Source: Nitrospira japonica
GTDB taxonomy: Bacteria > Nitrospirota > Nitrospiria > Nitrospirales > Nitrospiraceae
NCBI RefSeq assembly: GCF_900169565.1
Contig: NZ_LT828648.1
Span: 1,676,876-1,740,875, forward strand
DNA: 64,000 nucleotides
Direction: 5' to 3'
The translations under genes and the position numbers were made by a program. Numbering within the stretch: position 1 is the first letter of the stretch; each line of letters starts with the position of its first letter. Below the pieces are notes generated by a model. That model searched no databases. It had not been told where the DNA came from and worked only from the letters and a program-made list of their open reading frames with translations. This document shows positions 1-8,188 of this stretch, in pieces.

Positions 1-1
1 T

Positions 2-769
2 GACTCCGACGTCGTGCACGTAGCCGGTCGGGTCGATCCGCTCCGCGACATTGGCGTCATCGAGACCGAGTTGATGCTGGCCGATTTGGAGGCCCTGGAC
101 CGGCGCAAGCAGAAGACGGAAAAAAAAGTGCGGGCCGGTGATAAAAAAGCGGCCTTCGAGATGGACTTTCTCGCACGTTTGATCGGAATGCTCGATAAGG
201 GGGAATGGCTCGGTAACCTGGCCTATCAACCGGAGGAGCGCGCATTGCTGGACGAATGCCAGCTTCTTTCGGCAAAGCCGGTCTTGTTCGTGGCCAACGT
301 ATCGGAAGGACAACAGGCCGACGAGGCAAGGGTCGAAGCGGTACGAGAATTTGCCGCACGACGCGGGGCGCGAGTAGTCAGGATCTGTGGACAATTTGAG
401 GCGGAGGTCTCGTCGCTGGCCGAGGCTGAGCGGGCCGACTTCCTGAAGGAGATGGGCTTGAGCGAATCCGGCCTCGTGCGCCTCACGCGTGAGGCCTATG
501 CGTTGCTCAATCTCATCACGTTCTTTACGGCCGGTGAAATCGAGTCCCGCGCCTGGCCGATCGTCAAGAATACCAAAGCGCCGCAGGCCGCTGGAAAGAT
601 CCATTCGGACATGGAGCGGGGATTCATCCGCGCCGAAGTGTATACCTACGACGATCTGTTGGCACATGGATCGGAGGCCAAGGTCAAAGAAAAGGGACTC
701 TTTCGTCTCGAAGGCAAAGACTACGTGATCAAAGAGGCGGATATCGTCTACTTCCGATTCAACGTCTAG
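2..769 (+). CDS. ychF: Redox-regulated ATPase YchF (5' truncated by window)
   Basis: This is the C-terminal 255 residues of the Obg-family P-loop ATPase YchF; the G1/Walker A part lies before the window. The first visible residues match the conserved D-S-D-V-V-H-V-x-G-x-V-D-P segment, followed by the helical coiled-coil region with basic residues (about 30-60 of the visible part). The end is the TGS domain, closing in D-I-V-Y-F-R-F-N-V, the usual YchF terminus. YchF binds ATP and the ribosome and is linked to oxidative stress responses. The open frame runs through the window edge at base 2, so GTG at 14 is not the true start. Confidence 0.95.
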   Translation, partial: DSDVVHVAGRVDPLRDIGVIETELMLADLEALDRRKQKTEKKVRAGDKKAAFEMDFLARLIGMLDKGEWLGNLAYQPEERALLDECQLLSAKPVLFVANVSEGQQADEARVEAVREFAARRGARVVRICGQFEAEVSSLAEAERADFLKEMGLSESGLVRLTREAYALLNLITFFTAGEIESRAWPIVKNTKAPQAAGKIHSDMERGFIRAEVYTYDDLLAHGSEAKVKEKGLFRLEGKDYVIKEADIVYFRFNV

Positions 770-839
770 GCGGTTTCTCGATCAACATGCCCGACATCGA
801 TTCCTTTCCTCGAAATCACGGATCATAGAGAGGCATCAC

Positions 840-1427
840 GTGCGTCAGGCCCGGGGGCGCGGGAAGCTGCGATATGCGTGTGTCGTCTGGCTCTGGATCG
901 TCGGGGTCGGTTCGCTTGGATGGGCCGGCGAGTTCAGGCTCGAATCGTTGGCGGTGAGAGGGGGGTTCAGCGGCATCTCGCCCCTCGAAGAGGAGCAGAA
1001 GTATTACTTTCGGCAGGCCGATCTCGTGCTTACAGCGCGACTTCCCTGGGAGCGGGATCTCGGGACGGACTGGGTTCTGGGGACTAAACTGCTGACTTCA
1101 GGCGGAGTGCTCAATGCGGCCCAAGAGACCAATGGAATTTTTACATTGGTGCCGTTGGATGTCCTGATCGGCAGGAAGGACGGACTGTTGTCCTTTGACA
1201 TGGGTATCGGTGGCGCATTGCTTACCGATCACAAGTATGGCGTGCAGAATTTCGGCGGTGCATTTCAATTTGTCTGGACCTTTGGCGTGACCAGCCGCTT
1301 CCTCGGACCGCTTGGACTCGGGTATCATTTTCAGCACTACTCCGACGCGACCCTCTACGGTTCTCATTCACGTGGAGGCGACTTCCACCTCTTCGAACTG
1401 ATTTATTGGTTCAAGACCGGCAGGTAG
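840..1427 (+). CDS. PagL-like lipid A 3-O-deacylase (acyloxyacyl hydrolase family)
   Basis: A 195-aa outer-membrane beta-barrel candidate. It has a GTG start behind a purine-rich gagagg, and a signal peptide at about residues 8-30 ending in W-A-G. The C-terminal H-Y-S-D-A motif corresponds to the PagL catalytic H-x-S-N-A, and a later Glu in H-L-F-E-L could complete the His-Ser-Glu triad. PagL enzymes remove the 3-O acyl chain from lipid A in the outer membrane. The S-D instead of S-N variation and the alternating hydrophobic strands fit the family, but assignment rests on the short C-terminal motif. It stands alone between ychF and the convergent mutasome operon. Confidence 0.7.
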   Translation: MRQARGRGKLRYACVVWLWIVGVGSLGWAGEFRLESLAVRGGFSGISPLEEEQKYYFRQADLVLTARLPWERDLGTDWVLGTKLLTSGGVLNAAQETNGIFTLVPLDVLIGRKDGLLSFDMGIGGALLTDHKYGVQNFGGAFQFVWTFGVTSRFLGPLGLGYHFQHYSDATLYGSHSRGGDFHLFELIYWFKTGR

Positions 1428-1532
1428 GATTCGCACCCCGGTTCACCAACAGTTAGTTCGGCCCTCAAGACAAGGCGCAGCGTTGCGCTCTCGAGTTGTG
1501 AAAAGCCCGTCTATGGCTCCGGTTGACATGGG

Positions 1533-2177
1533 CTAGGCTGCCTGGTTGCGTACGAATCGTCCGATGCGTCGAAGATCCTCGACCAAGCGACCAAATGCTT
1601 CACTGCGCGCGGCTGCGTCCGGATATCGGAGAATCGCCGAGGGGTGGATCGTCACAAATACGTGGGTTGCCAGTGCGGTATCCCACGGCCGACCTCTTAA
1701 CTCGCTCAGTCGGACCGTCTTGGCGAATACCGATTGCGCGGCCGTGACACCGAGGCAAACGAGTGCATGCGGCTTCAACACCGAGACCTCTGCCTGCAGC
1801 CAGGGCCGGCATGCAGCCACTTCGGCGGCCGACGGCCGCTTGTGTTTGCGCTTCTTGCCTTGCGGTTCCCATTTGAAATGTTTGACGGCATTGGTGACGT
1901 ACACCTTGTCGCGTGCAATGCCCGCTTCGGCCAGGGCCCGATTCAACAGGGCTCCAGCCGGTCCGACGAAGGGCCGTCCCATCCGGTCTTCTTGATCGCC
2001 CGGTTGTTCGCCGACGAACACGATTGAGGGATGGCGTGGTCCCTCTCCGAAGACTGTTTGCGTGGCGGTCCGATAGAGATCGCAGCCGGTGCAGCAGGCC
2101 GCCGCACGCCGGAGAGCGGGAGGAGTCAGTCTTGGGGGAATGAACGAAGCGGCGGATTGGAAAGGATGCAGTTTCAC
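1533..2177 (-). CDS. udgX: UdgX-type uracil-DNA glycosylase
   Basis: A 214-aa member of the family 4-like Fe-S uracil-DNA glycosylases. Motif G-E-Q-P-G-D-Q (56-62) and H-P-S-A-I-L-R near the end are the two glycosylase motifs. The insert K-K-R-K-H (108-112) followed by K-R-P-S is the UdgX signature loop (K-R-R-I-H in mycobacteria), whose His forms a covalent bond to the abasic site after uracil release. C29/C32 and C123/C141 are candidate cluster ligands. The start is GTG, overlapping the dnaE2 stop as GTGA, so it is translationally coupled as the last gene of imuB-dnaE2-udgX. Expected role: capture or protection of uracil/AP sites during error-prone synthesis. Confidence 0.9.
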   Translation of the reverse strand: MKLHPFQSAASFIPPRLTPPALRRAAACCTGCDLYRTATQTVFGEGPRHPSIVFVGEQPGDQEDRMGRPFVGPAGALLNRALAEAGIARDKVYVTNAVKHFKWEPQGKKRKHKRPSAAEVAACRPWLQAEVSVLKPHALVCLGVTAAQSVFAKTVRLSELRGRPWDTALATHVFVTIHPSAILRYPDAAARSEAFGRLVEDLRRIGRFVRNQAA

Positions 2178-5100
2178 AAACCATCATACCATGGCTCGGA
2201 GGACAGCGATGGGGAGGACTCGTCTTTCGATACGCGATCGAGAAAACGTAGGTCCGAAACCGTGATGGTCAGGGCACCGAAGGAGCTTTCCACCACCCCG
2301 CATACCACATATGGCCGTCTGGACGACAGAAGTCGATGGCAGCGCCGGTAGACGTCCGGAAACAGGGTCGCATCATAGAGGGCGGTGGTGTCTTCCAGAG
2401 TGATAAATTCCATTGGAAGGCCGTCTTTGGTTTCTACCGGCTTTTCCGTGACGAGCCATCCCACCATGGTGATGTGGCGTCCGATGAACCGACCCATTTG
2501 TGAAGCCGGCACCGGCCGCACTCGCTCAATCTGATTCCGATACTGTGTCAGAGGATGGCGGGTCGCCAAAAAACCGAACGATTCGATCTCATGGGCCAAT
2601 GTCTGTTTGGGAGCGTAGTCATCGGGTATCGGCAACGGATCGGGCTCGGAAGTGCCCGCGTAGAGCCGCCAGAGCAGGGCCGGACGGGTCAATTCGCCGG
2701 CGATGGAATCGCAGCAGCCTGCGCGAACGAGCGCTCGAGCCTGCTCCGTGTCGGGGTTGATGCGCTGGAGAAAATCCCGAAAGGAGCGATACGGACCGTG
2801 AGCCGTCCGCTCCTTGACGATTCGGACGCAGAACTCTTCCGGCAGTGTCTTGACCTGCATCAGCCCCATGCGCAGCCGCTCACCTTCTCCCCGGTAGGCC
2901 CAGTCGCTGGCATTCACATCCGGAAGGAGGATCGCCAATCCCATTCGGCGTGCCTCGGAAAGATACGCGAGCGTCGAATAGAACCCGCCGTGATTACTGA
3001 TGACGGCCGCCATGAATTCCGCCGGATAATGGGCACGAAGATAGGCTGACTTGAATGAGACCTGCGCATAGCTGGCTGAGTGAGGTTTGCAGAAGCTGTA
3101 GCCGGCGAAGCTCATGATCATCGCCCAAATCTTCCCGACCACTTCCGGCGAGGCTCCGTTGCCCGCCGCGCCAAAGCAAAATTGCCGATAATAGTCTTGC
3201 AATTGCCGCCGCTTGTGCTTTTTGCTGATGATCTTGCGGAGGTGATCCGCATCTTCCACGGAAAACCCGGCCAGAGCCATCGCCACCTTCGTGACGTCCT
3301 CCTGGTACACCATGATGCCGAACGTCTCGCGCAGGATGGGTTCGATCAGCCGGTGCAACGGTTCGTAGGGTTCTCCGTGGGCGCGTCGGACAAATTCATG
3401 GACGAAGGTGATGGCGGCCGGTCTGACGAGCGACGACACGATGACCAGGTAGTCGAACACGTCGGGGGTCGGCTGCCGGTCCGGCGGCATGCCGAGCCAG
3501 AGTTTTTTCAATAGCAGCCTCGTGGCCGGCGATTCGATGTAGAAGCACCCGATCGTATCGCCTCGTTTGATGAGATCTTGCGTGGCCCGGTCGTGCAAGG
3601 GATCCCAGGCCGCGTAGTCGATGTGGCGGCCCGTATGACGCGCGACGGCCTCCAGCGCATCGCGGATGACGGCCAGCGAACGGTTCCCCAGGATGTCGAT
3701 TTTGACCAGACCCGCTTCTTCCGCCTGATCTTTTTCCCATTGAATAACCGGCCGGTTTTTGACCGTCCGTTCGATGGGCACATACCGTCTGACGTCATCG
3801 GGCGTGATCACCACGCCTCCGCAGTGCAGGGAGAGATGGCGGAAATGATTCTGTGCCCGCAGTGCCTGCCTCAAAATTTCAGGCCACGGGGCATTCAGGC
3901 CGAGGGCCGTTACGATCGCACGGAGCCACTGCGCGCCGGTTGGGGCATCAACGAAGGTCTGTTCACGAATGATGCGGGAGGTTACGGTCGAAATGTCCCC
4001 GGCCGGCATGCCGTAGACTTTCGCGGTTTCGCGGATGGCGGCGCGGAGGCCGAGATGGTTTTGGTTTGCGACCATTGCCGCCCGCCCGGCGTACTGCGTG
4101 AAGATTGTCTCGAATACCGCCTCGCGTTCATCCCAAGGAAAATCGATGTCGATATCGGGTGGATCGGTGCGGCCCGGATTCAAAAACCGCTCGAAGAACA
4201 GATTGTGCTTGAGCGGGTCCACGTGCGTGATCTTCAGGCAGTAGGACACGATTGACGCCGCCACCGAGCCGCGGCCGCACGTTTCGGATGTTCCGACGAG
4301 TTCGTGCACCACCAGAAAATAACGAGCGAAGCGTTTCTGCCGGATGATCCCGAGCTCTTTTTCAATGCGCTCCCGGATCTCCGGCGAGAGCGCGCCATAT
4401 CGTTCGGACGCACCCGCATAGGTGCGCAGGCGAAGGGTGTCGAATGCCTCGTCGTCCTTGAGGCTTCCGAAGGAAGGCGCGGCGACGTCGTGAACGGCCC
4501 ACTTGCTGTGACAGGACTCGGCGATCCGGACCGTATTGTCCAGCGCCGCCGGCGCATGGGGGAAGTGCAAGGCCATCCGAGCAGGCGGCATCAGCCATTG
4601 AGACGGTCCGCAGCAGGCTTCGGCTGGCAATCGCGACAGCGTGGTGTTGAGGGCGACCGCGCGCAGCAGACGGTGTGTGCCGTAGGCGTCCGGGCGTGCA
4701 AAATACACCCGGTTGGTGGCGACCGGCGGCAGCCCGCTGCGGCGGCTGAACTGCAACGTTCCGTACATGGCGGGACCGGGCGTCAATTCCACATAGAGAT
4801 CGCGAGTGGATTGCGTAGCCCACGCGGAAAGGGCCGCCTCGTCGTCGGTGAAAATGATCAAGCCCTGGCGATGGCGGGCCACGGCGGAAAGAACATCGAA
4901 TGGCCGATCGCCGTGCCGTTCGGACAATAGACGACAGAGATTGGCATAGCCCTCCGGTGTTTTGACCAGCAGCACGGCGCGGTGGCCGGCGGTCGTCAGT
5001 TCGGCGCCGAGAATGGGCCGCAGTCCCCGCTGCAGGGCGAGATCAATAAATCGGATGGCACCGTAGAGCCCGTTGGTATCGGTCAATGCCAGACAGGAGA

Positions 5101-5206
5101 GGCCTTGTTGCTGCGTTACGGCACACAACTCGTCGAGGGGAGATACGCCGCGCATGGGCGAGTAACTCGAATGGACATGAAGATGAACGAACGGAGGAGG
5201 CGTCAT
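2174..5206 (-). CDS. dnaE2: Error-prone DNA polymerase III alpha-type subunit (DnaE2/ImuC-like)
   Basis: A 1010-aa C-family polymerase. Order: N-terminal PHP domain (H-L-H-V-H-S-S-Y-S at 8-16), the catalytic palm with P-D-I-D-I-D-F near residue 350 and the third Asp in K-I-D-I-L-G-N, helix-hairpin-helix region, then a C-terminal OB fold. It is shorter than replicative DnaE, as expected for DnaE2. The ATG at 5206 overlaps the imuB TGA (ATGA). An upstream in-frame start at 5311 would lie wholly inside imuB and is rejected. Its partners are the Y-family pseudo-polymerase ImuB upstream and UdgX downstream. The family performs translesion synthesis and damage-induced mutagenesis. Confidence 0.9.
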   Translation of the reverse strand: MTPPPFVHLHVHSSYSPMRGVSPLDELCAVTQQQGLSCLALTDTNGLYGAIRFIDLALQRGLRPILGAELTTAGHRAVLLVKTPEGYANLCRLLSERHGDRPFDVLSAVARHRQGLIIFTDDEAALSAWATQSTRDLYVELTPGPAMYGTLQFSRRSGLPPVATNRVYFARPDAYGTHRLLRAVALNTTLSRLPAEACCGPSQWLMPPARMALHFPHAPAALDNTVRIAESCHSKWAVHDVAAPSFGSLKDDEAFDTLRLRTYAGASERYGALSPEIRERIEKELGIIRQKRFARYFLVVHELVGTSETCGRGSVAASIVSYCLKITHVDPLKHNLFFERFLNPGRTDPPDIDIDFPWDEREAVFETIFTQYAGRAAMVANQNHLGLRAAIRETAKVYGMPAGDISTVTSRIIREQTFVDAPTGAQWLRAIVTALGLNAPWPEILRQALRAQNHFRHLSLHCGGVVITPDDVRRYVPIERTVKNRPVIQWEKDQAEEAGLVKIDILGNRSLAVIRDALEAVARHTGRHIDYAAWDPLHDRATQDLIKRGDTIGCFYIESPATRLLLKKLWLGMPPDRQPTPDVFDYLVIVSSLVRPAAITFVHEFVRRAHGEPYEPLHRLIEPILRETFGIMVYQEDVTKVAMALAGFSVEDADHLRKIISKKHKRRQLQDYYRQFCFGAAGNGASPEVVGKIWAMIMSFAGYSFCKPHSASYAQVSFKSAYLRAHYPAEFMAAVISNHGGFYSTLAYLSEARRMGLAILLPDVNASDWAYRGEGERLRMGLMQVKTLPEEFCVRIVKERTAHGPYRSFRDFLQRINPDTEQARALVRAGCCDSIAGELTRPALLWRLYAGTSEPDPLPIPDDYAPKQTLAHEIESFGFLATRHPLTQYRNQIERVRPVPASQMGRFIGRHITMVGWLVTEKPVETKDGLPMEFITLEDTTALYDATLFPDVYRRCHRLLSSRRPYVVCGVVESSFGALTITVSDLRFLDRVSKDESSPSLSSEPWYDGL

Positions 5207-6396
5207 GGCCTGACCGCACCCCAAGAAACGGCTTGCACGCCGAACTTGGCGCGGATCCGGTCCACAGCCAGAGAGAGACGCTGGTGCACCGGCGGCGTCG
5301 AGGCCGGCCATGTTTCGAACAGTTCAAGCTGGTCGATCGGAGACTCCAATTGATCGACCTGAAGCGTGACGTGTTGCAGCCGGACGCGTCGCCGGAAGCA
5401 CCGGATGAACAGACGTCTGAGGACCGGCTGGAGATCGGCCTCCCAACAGGTCGCATGGTGAAGCCGTTGTTGGGCGAGCTGGTGCTGGTGATCGCTGTGT
5501 CGAACGAGGAGCTGCAGGCGCCGGCAGACTCGCCCTTGCTGCCGAAGAGTCGCGCAGAGATTCTCCAAGAGGACATATAAACGTTTCAGCAGCCTGTCGT
5601 CATCGATCTCATCGGGATTCAGTCCGAGCGACTGTTCGATTGCCGGTTGATCGGCCGGAGAACGCACAGGGGACGGATCGACTCCCGATGCCCAATCATG
5701 CAGCCACGTGGCCGCAGCGCCGAAAGCCGATTGCAGGTGAACCAGCGGTACGGATGAAACGGCTCCCATGGTCTTCAGATTCAAGTCTTCCAGCCGTTGC
5801 AGAATGTGTGACGCGCGCACGTGCCGCGCGTGATGCTGGAGGCCTGGAAGCCATGCGGCCGGCAAGGGGGCGAGAAACGATTGTTCCGAGCCGGCTTGAA
5901 TGGAGAGTATGTGCGGTGATGCGGTGAGAGAGGTCGCCGCCAGCTGCGAAACCAGCTTGCTGCCTGCCAGTCCGATGACAGTCTGTAATCCTTGCTGCCG
6001 GGTCAATGCCCGCCCGAGGCGGGAAACCGTATCGATGGGAGGGCCGAAGCAGCGAGCCGTTCCGGTGAGATCCAGGAACAGGGCTCCGAGTCCGATCGAT
6101 TCCCACGCCGGCGCGAACGGCAGAACGGTTCGTTGCACGGAGCGATGAGCCGCCCGCATTGACGGCAAGTCCGGCGGAATGAGCCGTAGGTTTGGACAGA
6201 GACGCCGGGCCAACTCGATTGGGATGCCGGGCCTCACGCCTTCCTGCATCGCTTCGCGAGAGGCTTCAAGGACCAAGGCGCGTGGAGTATGAAGAGGGGC
6301 CAGCACGACAGGACGGTTCCGCAGCACTGGGTCAGTGGCTTGGGCGAGGGCAATCCCAAAACATGGGATCTGCACGTAGGCGATATGGCGATCCAT
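5203..6396 (-). CDS. imuB: ImuB-like catalytically inactive Y-family polymerase, mutasome adaptor
   Basis: A 397-aa protein with DinB/UmuC-fold organisation. Catalytic carboxylates are missing: the first-strand D-M-D of active enzymes reads V-Q-I-P (8-11), and the S-I-D-E motif is S-I-G-L-G-A (100-105) before the retained F-L-D-L-T-G. This is the hallmark of ImuB. A clamp-binding type motif Q-L-E-L-F lies at 356-360. ImuB links DnaE2 to the beta clamp in other bacteria. The start is ATG at 6396, with a GTG immediately upstream at 6399; no clear Shine-Dalgarno is seen. It is the first gene of the operon, behind a promoter overlapped by a palindrome. No imuA is found beside it. Confidence 0.88.
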   Translation of the reverse strand: MDRHIAYVQIPCFGIALAQATDPVLRNRPVVLAPLHTPRALVLEASREAMQEGVRPGIPIELARRLCPNLRLIPPDLPSMRAAHRSVQRTVLPFAPAWESIGLGALFLDLTGTARCFGPPIDTVSRLGRALTRQQGLQTVIGLAGSKLVSQLAATSLTASPHILSIQAGSEQSFLAPLPAAWLPGLQHHARHVRASHILQRLEDLNLKTMGAVSSVPLVHLQSAFGAAATWLHDWASGVDPSPVRSPADQPAIEQSLGLNPDEIDDDRLLKRLYVLLENLCATLRQQGRVCRRLQLLVRHSDHQHQLAQQRLHHATCWEADLQPVLRRLFIRCFRRRVRLQHVTLQVDQLESPIDQLELFETWPASTPPVHQRLSLAVDRIRAKFGVQAVSWGAVRP

Positions 6397-6410
6397 CACA
6401 AGCGTGCTCG

Positions 6411-6426
6411 ATTGGAAGTATCCAAT
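6411..6426. promoter_or_regulatory. Perfect palindrome, candidate repressor operator of the imuB operon
   Basis: attgga-agta-tccaat: perfect 6-bp arms around a 4-bp spacer, ending 14 bp before the imuB ATG and overlapping the end of the predicted -10 and the start-site region. This is the expected place for a repressor. It does not match the E. coli (CTGT-N8-ACAG) or Bacillus (GAAC-N4-GTTC) LexA boxes. Identification as a LexA-type site is inference from the operon's role. Confidence 0.5.
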
Positions 6427-6454
6427 GGTTACAAATGAAGATGCCCGATGTCAA
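6425..6454 (-). promoter_or_regulatory. Predicted sigma70 promoter of imuB-dnaE2-udgX
   Basis: On the minus strand a consensus TTGACA (6454-6449) is followed after 17-18 nt by TAACCA/AACCAT (6431-6425). The -10 is weak, consistent with a regulated promoter, and abuts the palindrome at 6411-6426. Confidence 0.45.
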
Positions 6455-6638
6455 TCATGCGGTGAGGCCGATGGCAACGGCGATTTGTATGCGGACTCAC
6501 GCGTGCGTCATGAGTGATGGAGAACAGAATGTTGATGAGGGGTCATAAGAAAGCGTGAAAGAGCAATGCATGATTGGCAGCGTGCCATGCTCCCATTTTT
6601 GCTATATGTGTGGGTGCATGGTAGCTTCCGCGCGTACG

Positions 6639-7253
6639 ATGAATCTGGTCGAGCGAGCAAAAAACATCGTGTGTCAGCCTGAGGCCGAATGGCCGGTGAT
6701 CGAACCGGAGCAGATCTCCGCACAGGTGCTCTACACCGGATACATCATGCCGCTGGCCGCAATCGGGCCAGTTGCGATGCTGATCGGCATGTCCCTCATC
6801 GGCCTAGAGATCCCCTCCATTGGAACCGTGCGGATACCGCTTCCAACCTTGGTTCCCCAGGTGATGGTCGGCTACGGATTGGGATTGGCAGCTGTGTATG
6901 TGCTCGCTCTGATCATCGATGCGCTGGCGCCGACTTTCGGTGGCAAGAGAGATCGAATGCAGGCATTGAAGGTCGCGGCGTATGGCGCGACGGCTTCCTG
7001 GGTCGGCGGGATCTTTCATCTCGTGCCCGCGTTGGGCATCTTGGGGCTGTTGGCGGGATGCTATACGCTCTATCTATTTTCTTTGGGGCTGCCAGTCCTC
7101 ATGAAGTCTCCGCCCGAGCGGTCTCTCGGCTATGCAATGGCGATCATGGTCGCCGCGATAGTACTGACCGCCGTCGTTGGGATACTCAGCGCCGTATTCG
7201 TGGAATTTCCGGCTCCTGGAGGTTCGATGTCGTCGGACCCGGTGTCGCCATAA
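6639..7253 (+). CDS. Yip1-family integral membrane protein
   Basis: A 204-aa protein of the bacterial Yip1/YIP1 domain family, beginning M-N-L-V-E-R-A-K-N-I and containing the typical E-W-P-V-I stretch before the first membrane span. Hydrophobic segments at roughly 35-55, 75-100, 120-140, 145-165 and 175-195 suggest five spans. Function of these proteins in bacteria is not established. ATG 6639 is chosen from family similarity; longer starts at 6618 and 6555 are open and no good ribosome site distinguishes them. The gene is monocistronic, 160 bp before the rpsF start. Confidence 0.75.
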   Translation: MNLVERAKNIVCQPEAEWPVIEPEQISAQVLYTGYIMPLAAIGPVAMLIGMSLIGLEIPSIGTVRIPLPTLVPQVMVGYGLGLAAVYVLALIIDALAPTFGGKRDRMQALKVAAYGATASWVGGIFHLVPALGILGLLAGCYTLYLFSLGLPVLMKSPPERSLGYAMAIMVAAIVLTAVVGILSAVFVEFPAPGGSMSSDPVSP

Positions 7254-7306
7254 GGGAATCTCGATCAACAGCCGGATGTCTCGAAGTACGTGGATACCTT
7301 CAAGGT

Positions 7307-7336
7307 TTGACAGCATTTTCATCCTTGTGTTAGGGT
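7307..7336 (+). promoter_or_regulatory. Predicted promoter of rpsF-ssb-rpsR
   Basis: TTGACA (7307-7312), 18-nt spacer, TAGGGT (7331-7336). The rpsF ATG is 83 nt downstream, leaving a leader in which an S6:S18 regulatory structure could form; none was identified by eye. Confidence 0.55.
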
Positions 7337-7418
7337 GCACCCTCTTTGCGCCTGGCTAAAGGCGCACCTACACCTCGCTCCGGACGTGATCCGGGGCCTT
7401 GTCCAGGAGGATGTCCGC

Positions 7419-7766
7419 ATGGAGCTCTACGAGTCTCTGTTCATTATCCGTCCGTCCGTGACCGATGAGGAAACGAACGCGCTCATCGAAAAGATGAAAG
7501 CGGTCGCCGACAAGACTGGCGTACAGTTCATCAAAGCCGAGAATTGGGGTCGAAAGAAACTCGCGTACGAAGTCCGACGGGAACGGAAGGGCACGTACGT
7601 CTACTTTTATTTCAAAGCGCCCAATAATACCGTCGCCGAACTGGAGCGAGCCTATCGGCTCGAAGACAACATCATCAAGTTTCTGACGGTTCACCTCGAG
7701 AAGGAACTCGTGCCGCGTCGGGCCGCCGAGGCGCCATCGGAGGAATTTGCCGGTGGCAGGGTTTAA
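7419..7766 (+). CDS. rpsF: 30S ribosomal protein S6
   Basis: A 115-aa S6 beginning M-E-L-Y-E-S-L-F-I-I-R-P-S, with the central W-G-R-K-K-L-A-Y-E and the L-x-R-x-Y-R-L-E-D-N-I-I-K-F-L strand typical of the family. ATG 7419 follows ccaggagg with good spacing; the extension to 7335 is not part of S6. S6 binds S18 on the small-subunit platform. The stop lies within the start of ssb, so the two are translationally coupled, in the common rpsF-ssb-rpsR order. Confidence 0.97.
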   Translation: MELYESLFIIRPSVTDEETNALIEKMKAVADKTGVQFIKAENWGRKKLAYEVRRERKGTYVYFYFKAPNNTVAELERAYRLEDNIIKFLTVHLEKELVPRRAAEAPSEEFAGGRV

Positions 7767-8163
7767 CAAAGTCATCCTTCTCGGCAATCTCACGCGCAAT
7801 CCGGAGCTGCGCTATACGCCCAACGGTACGCCGGTGGCGACGTTGGGGTTGGCGGTCAGCCGCCGGTATAAGCAGGGGGAAGATCTCAAAGAAGAGGTCT
7901 GCTTCGTGGATATCGTGGTGTTCGGTAAACAGGCCGAGCATTGCGGACAGTATTTGAGCAAAGGAAACGGCGTCATCGTGGAGGGCCGGCTGCAGCATCG
8001 ACGCTGGGAAACCGAAGACGGGCAAAAGCGGAGCAAACACGAGGTTGTCGCACAGACCGTGACGTTCATGCCCAAACGAGGCGATACGGGCGGTGGCGGC
8101 GGCGGAAGCGATCCCGCCGGTCATCATGAGGAACCGGCCTACGAATACGAAGACCCGCAATAA
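7753..8163 (+). CDS. ssb: Single-stranded DNA-binding protein
   Basis: A 136-aa SSB with an OB fold (residues 1-105): N-K-V-I-L-L-G-N-L, L-R-Y-T-P-N-G-T-P-V-A and F-G-K-Q-A-E are family motifs. A short Gly-rich linker and an acidic tail follow. GTG 7753 lies 9 nt after GGAGG and gives the usual N-terminus; TTG 7747 is too close to it. The tail ends E-Y-E-D-P-Q, so the usual D-D-x-P-F tip that recruits repair and replication partners is absent. It overlaps rpsF by 14 nt. It may be the main replicative SSB given its locus. Confidence 0.95.
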   Translation: MAGFNKVILLGNLTRNPELRYTPNGTPVATLGLAVSRRYKQGEDLKEEVCFVDIVVFGKQAEHCGQYLSKGNGVIVEGRLQHRRWETEDGQKRSKHEVVAQTVTFMPKRGDTGGGGGGSDPAGHHEEPAYEYEDPQ

Positions 8164-8188
8164 GCGGTGATCGCGAAGGAGAGCAGCG

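Noticed and set aside
5043-5576. Alternative frames inside imuB and the dnaE2 start
   Set aside because: imuB and dnaE2 are coupled by ATGA and carry family motifs; the alternatives have none.
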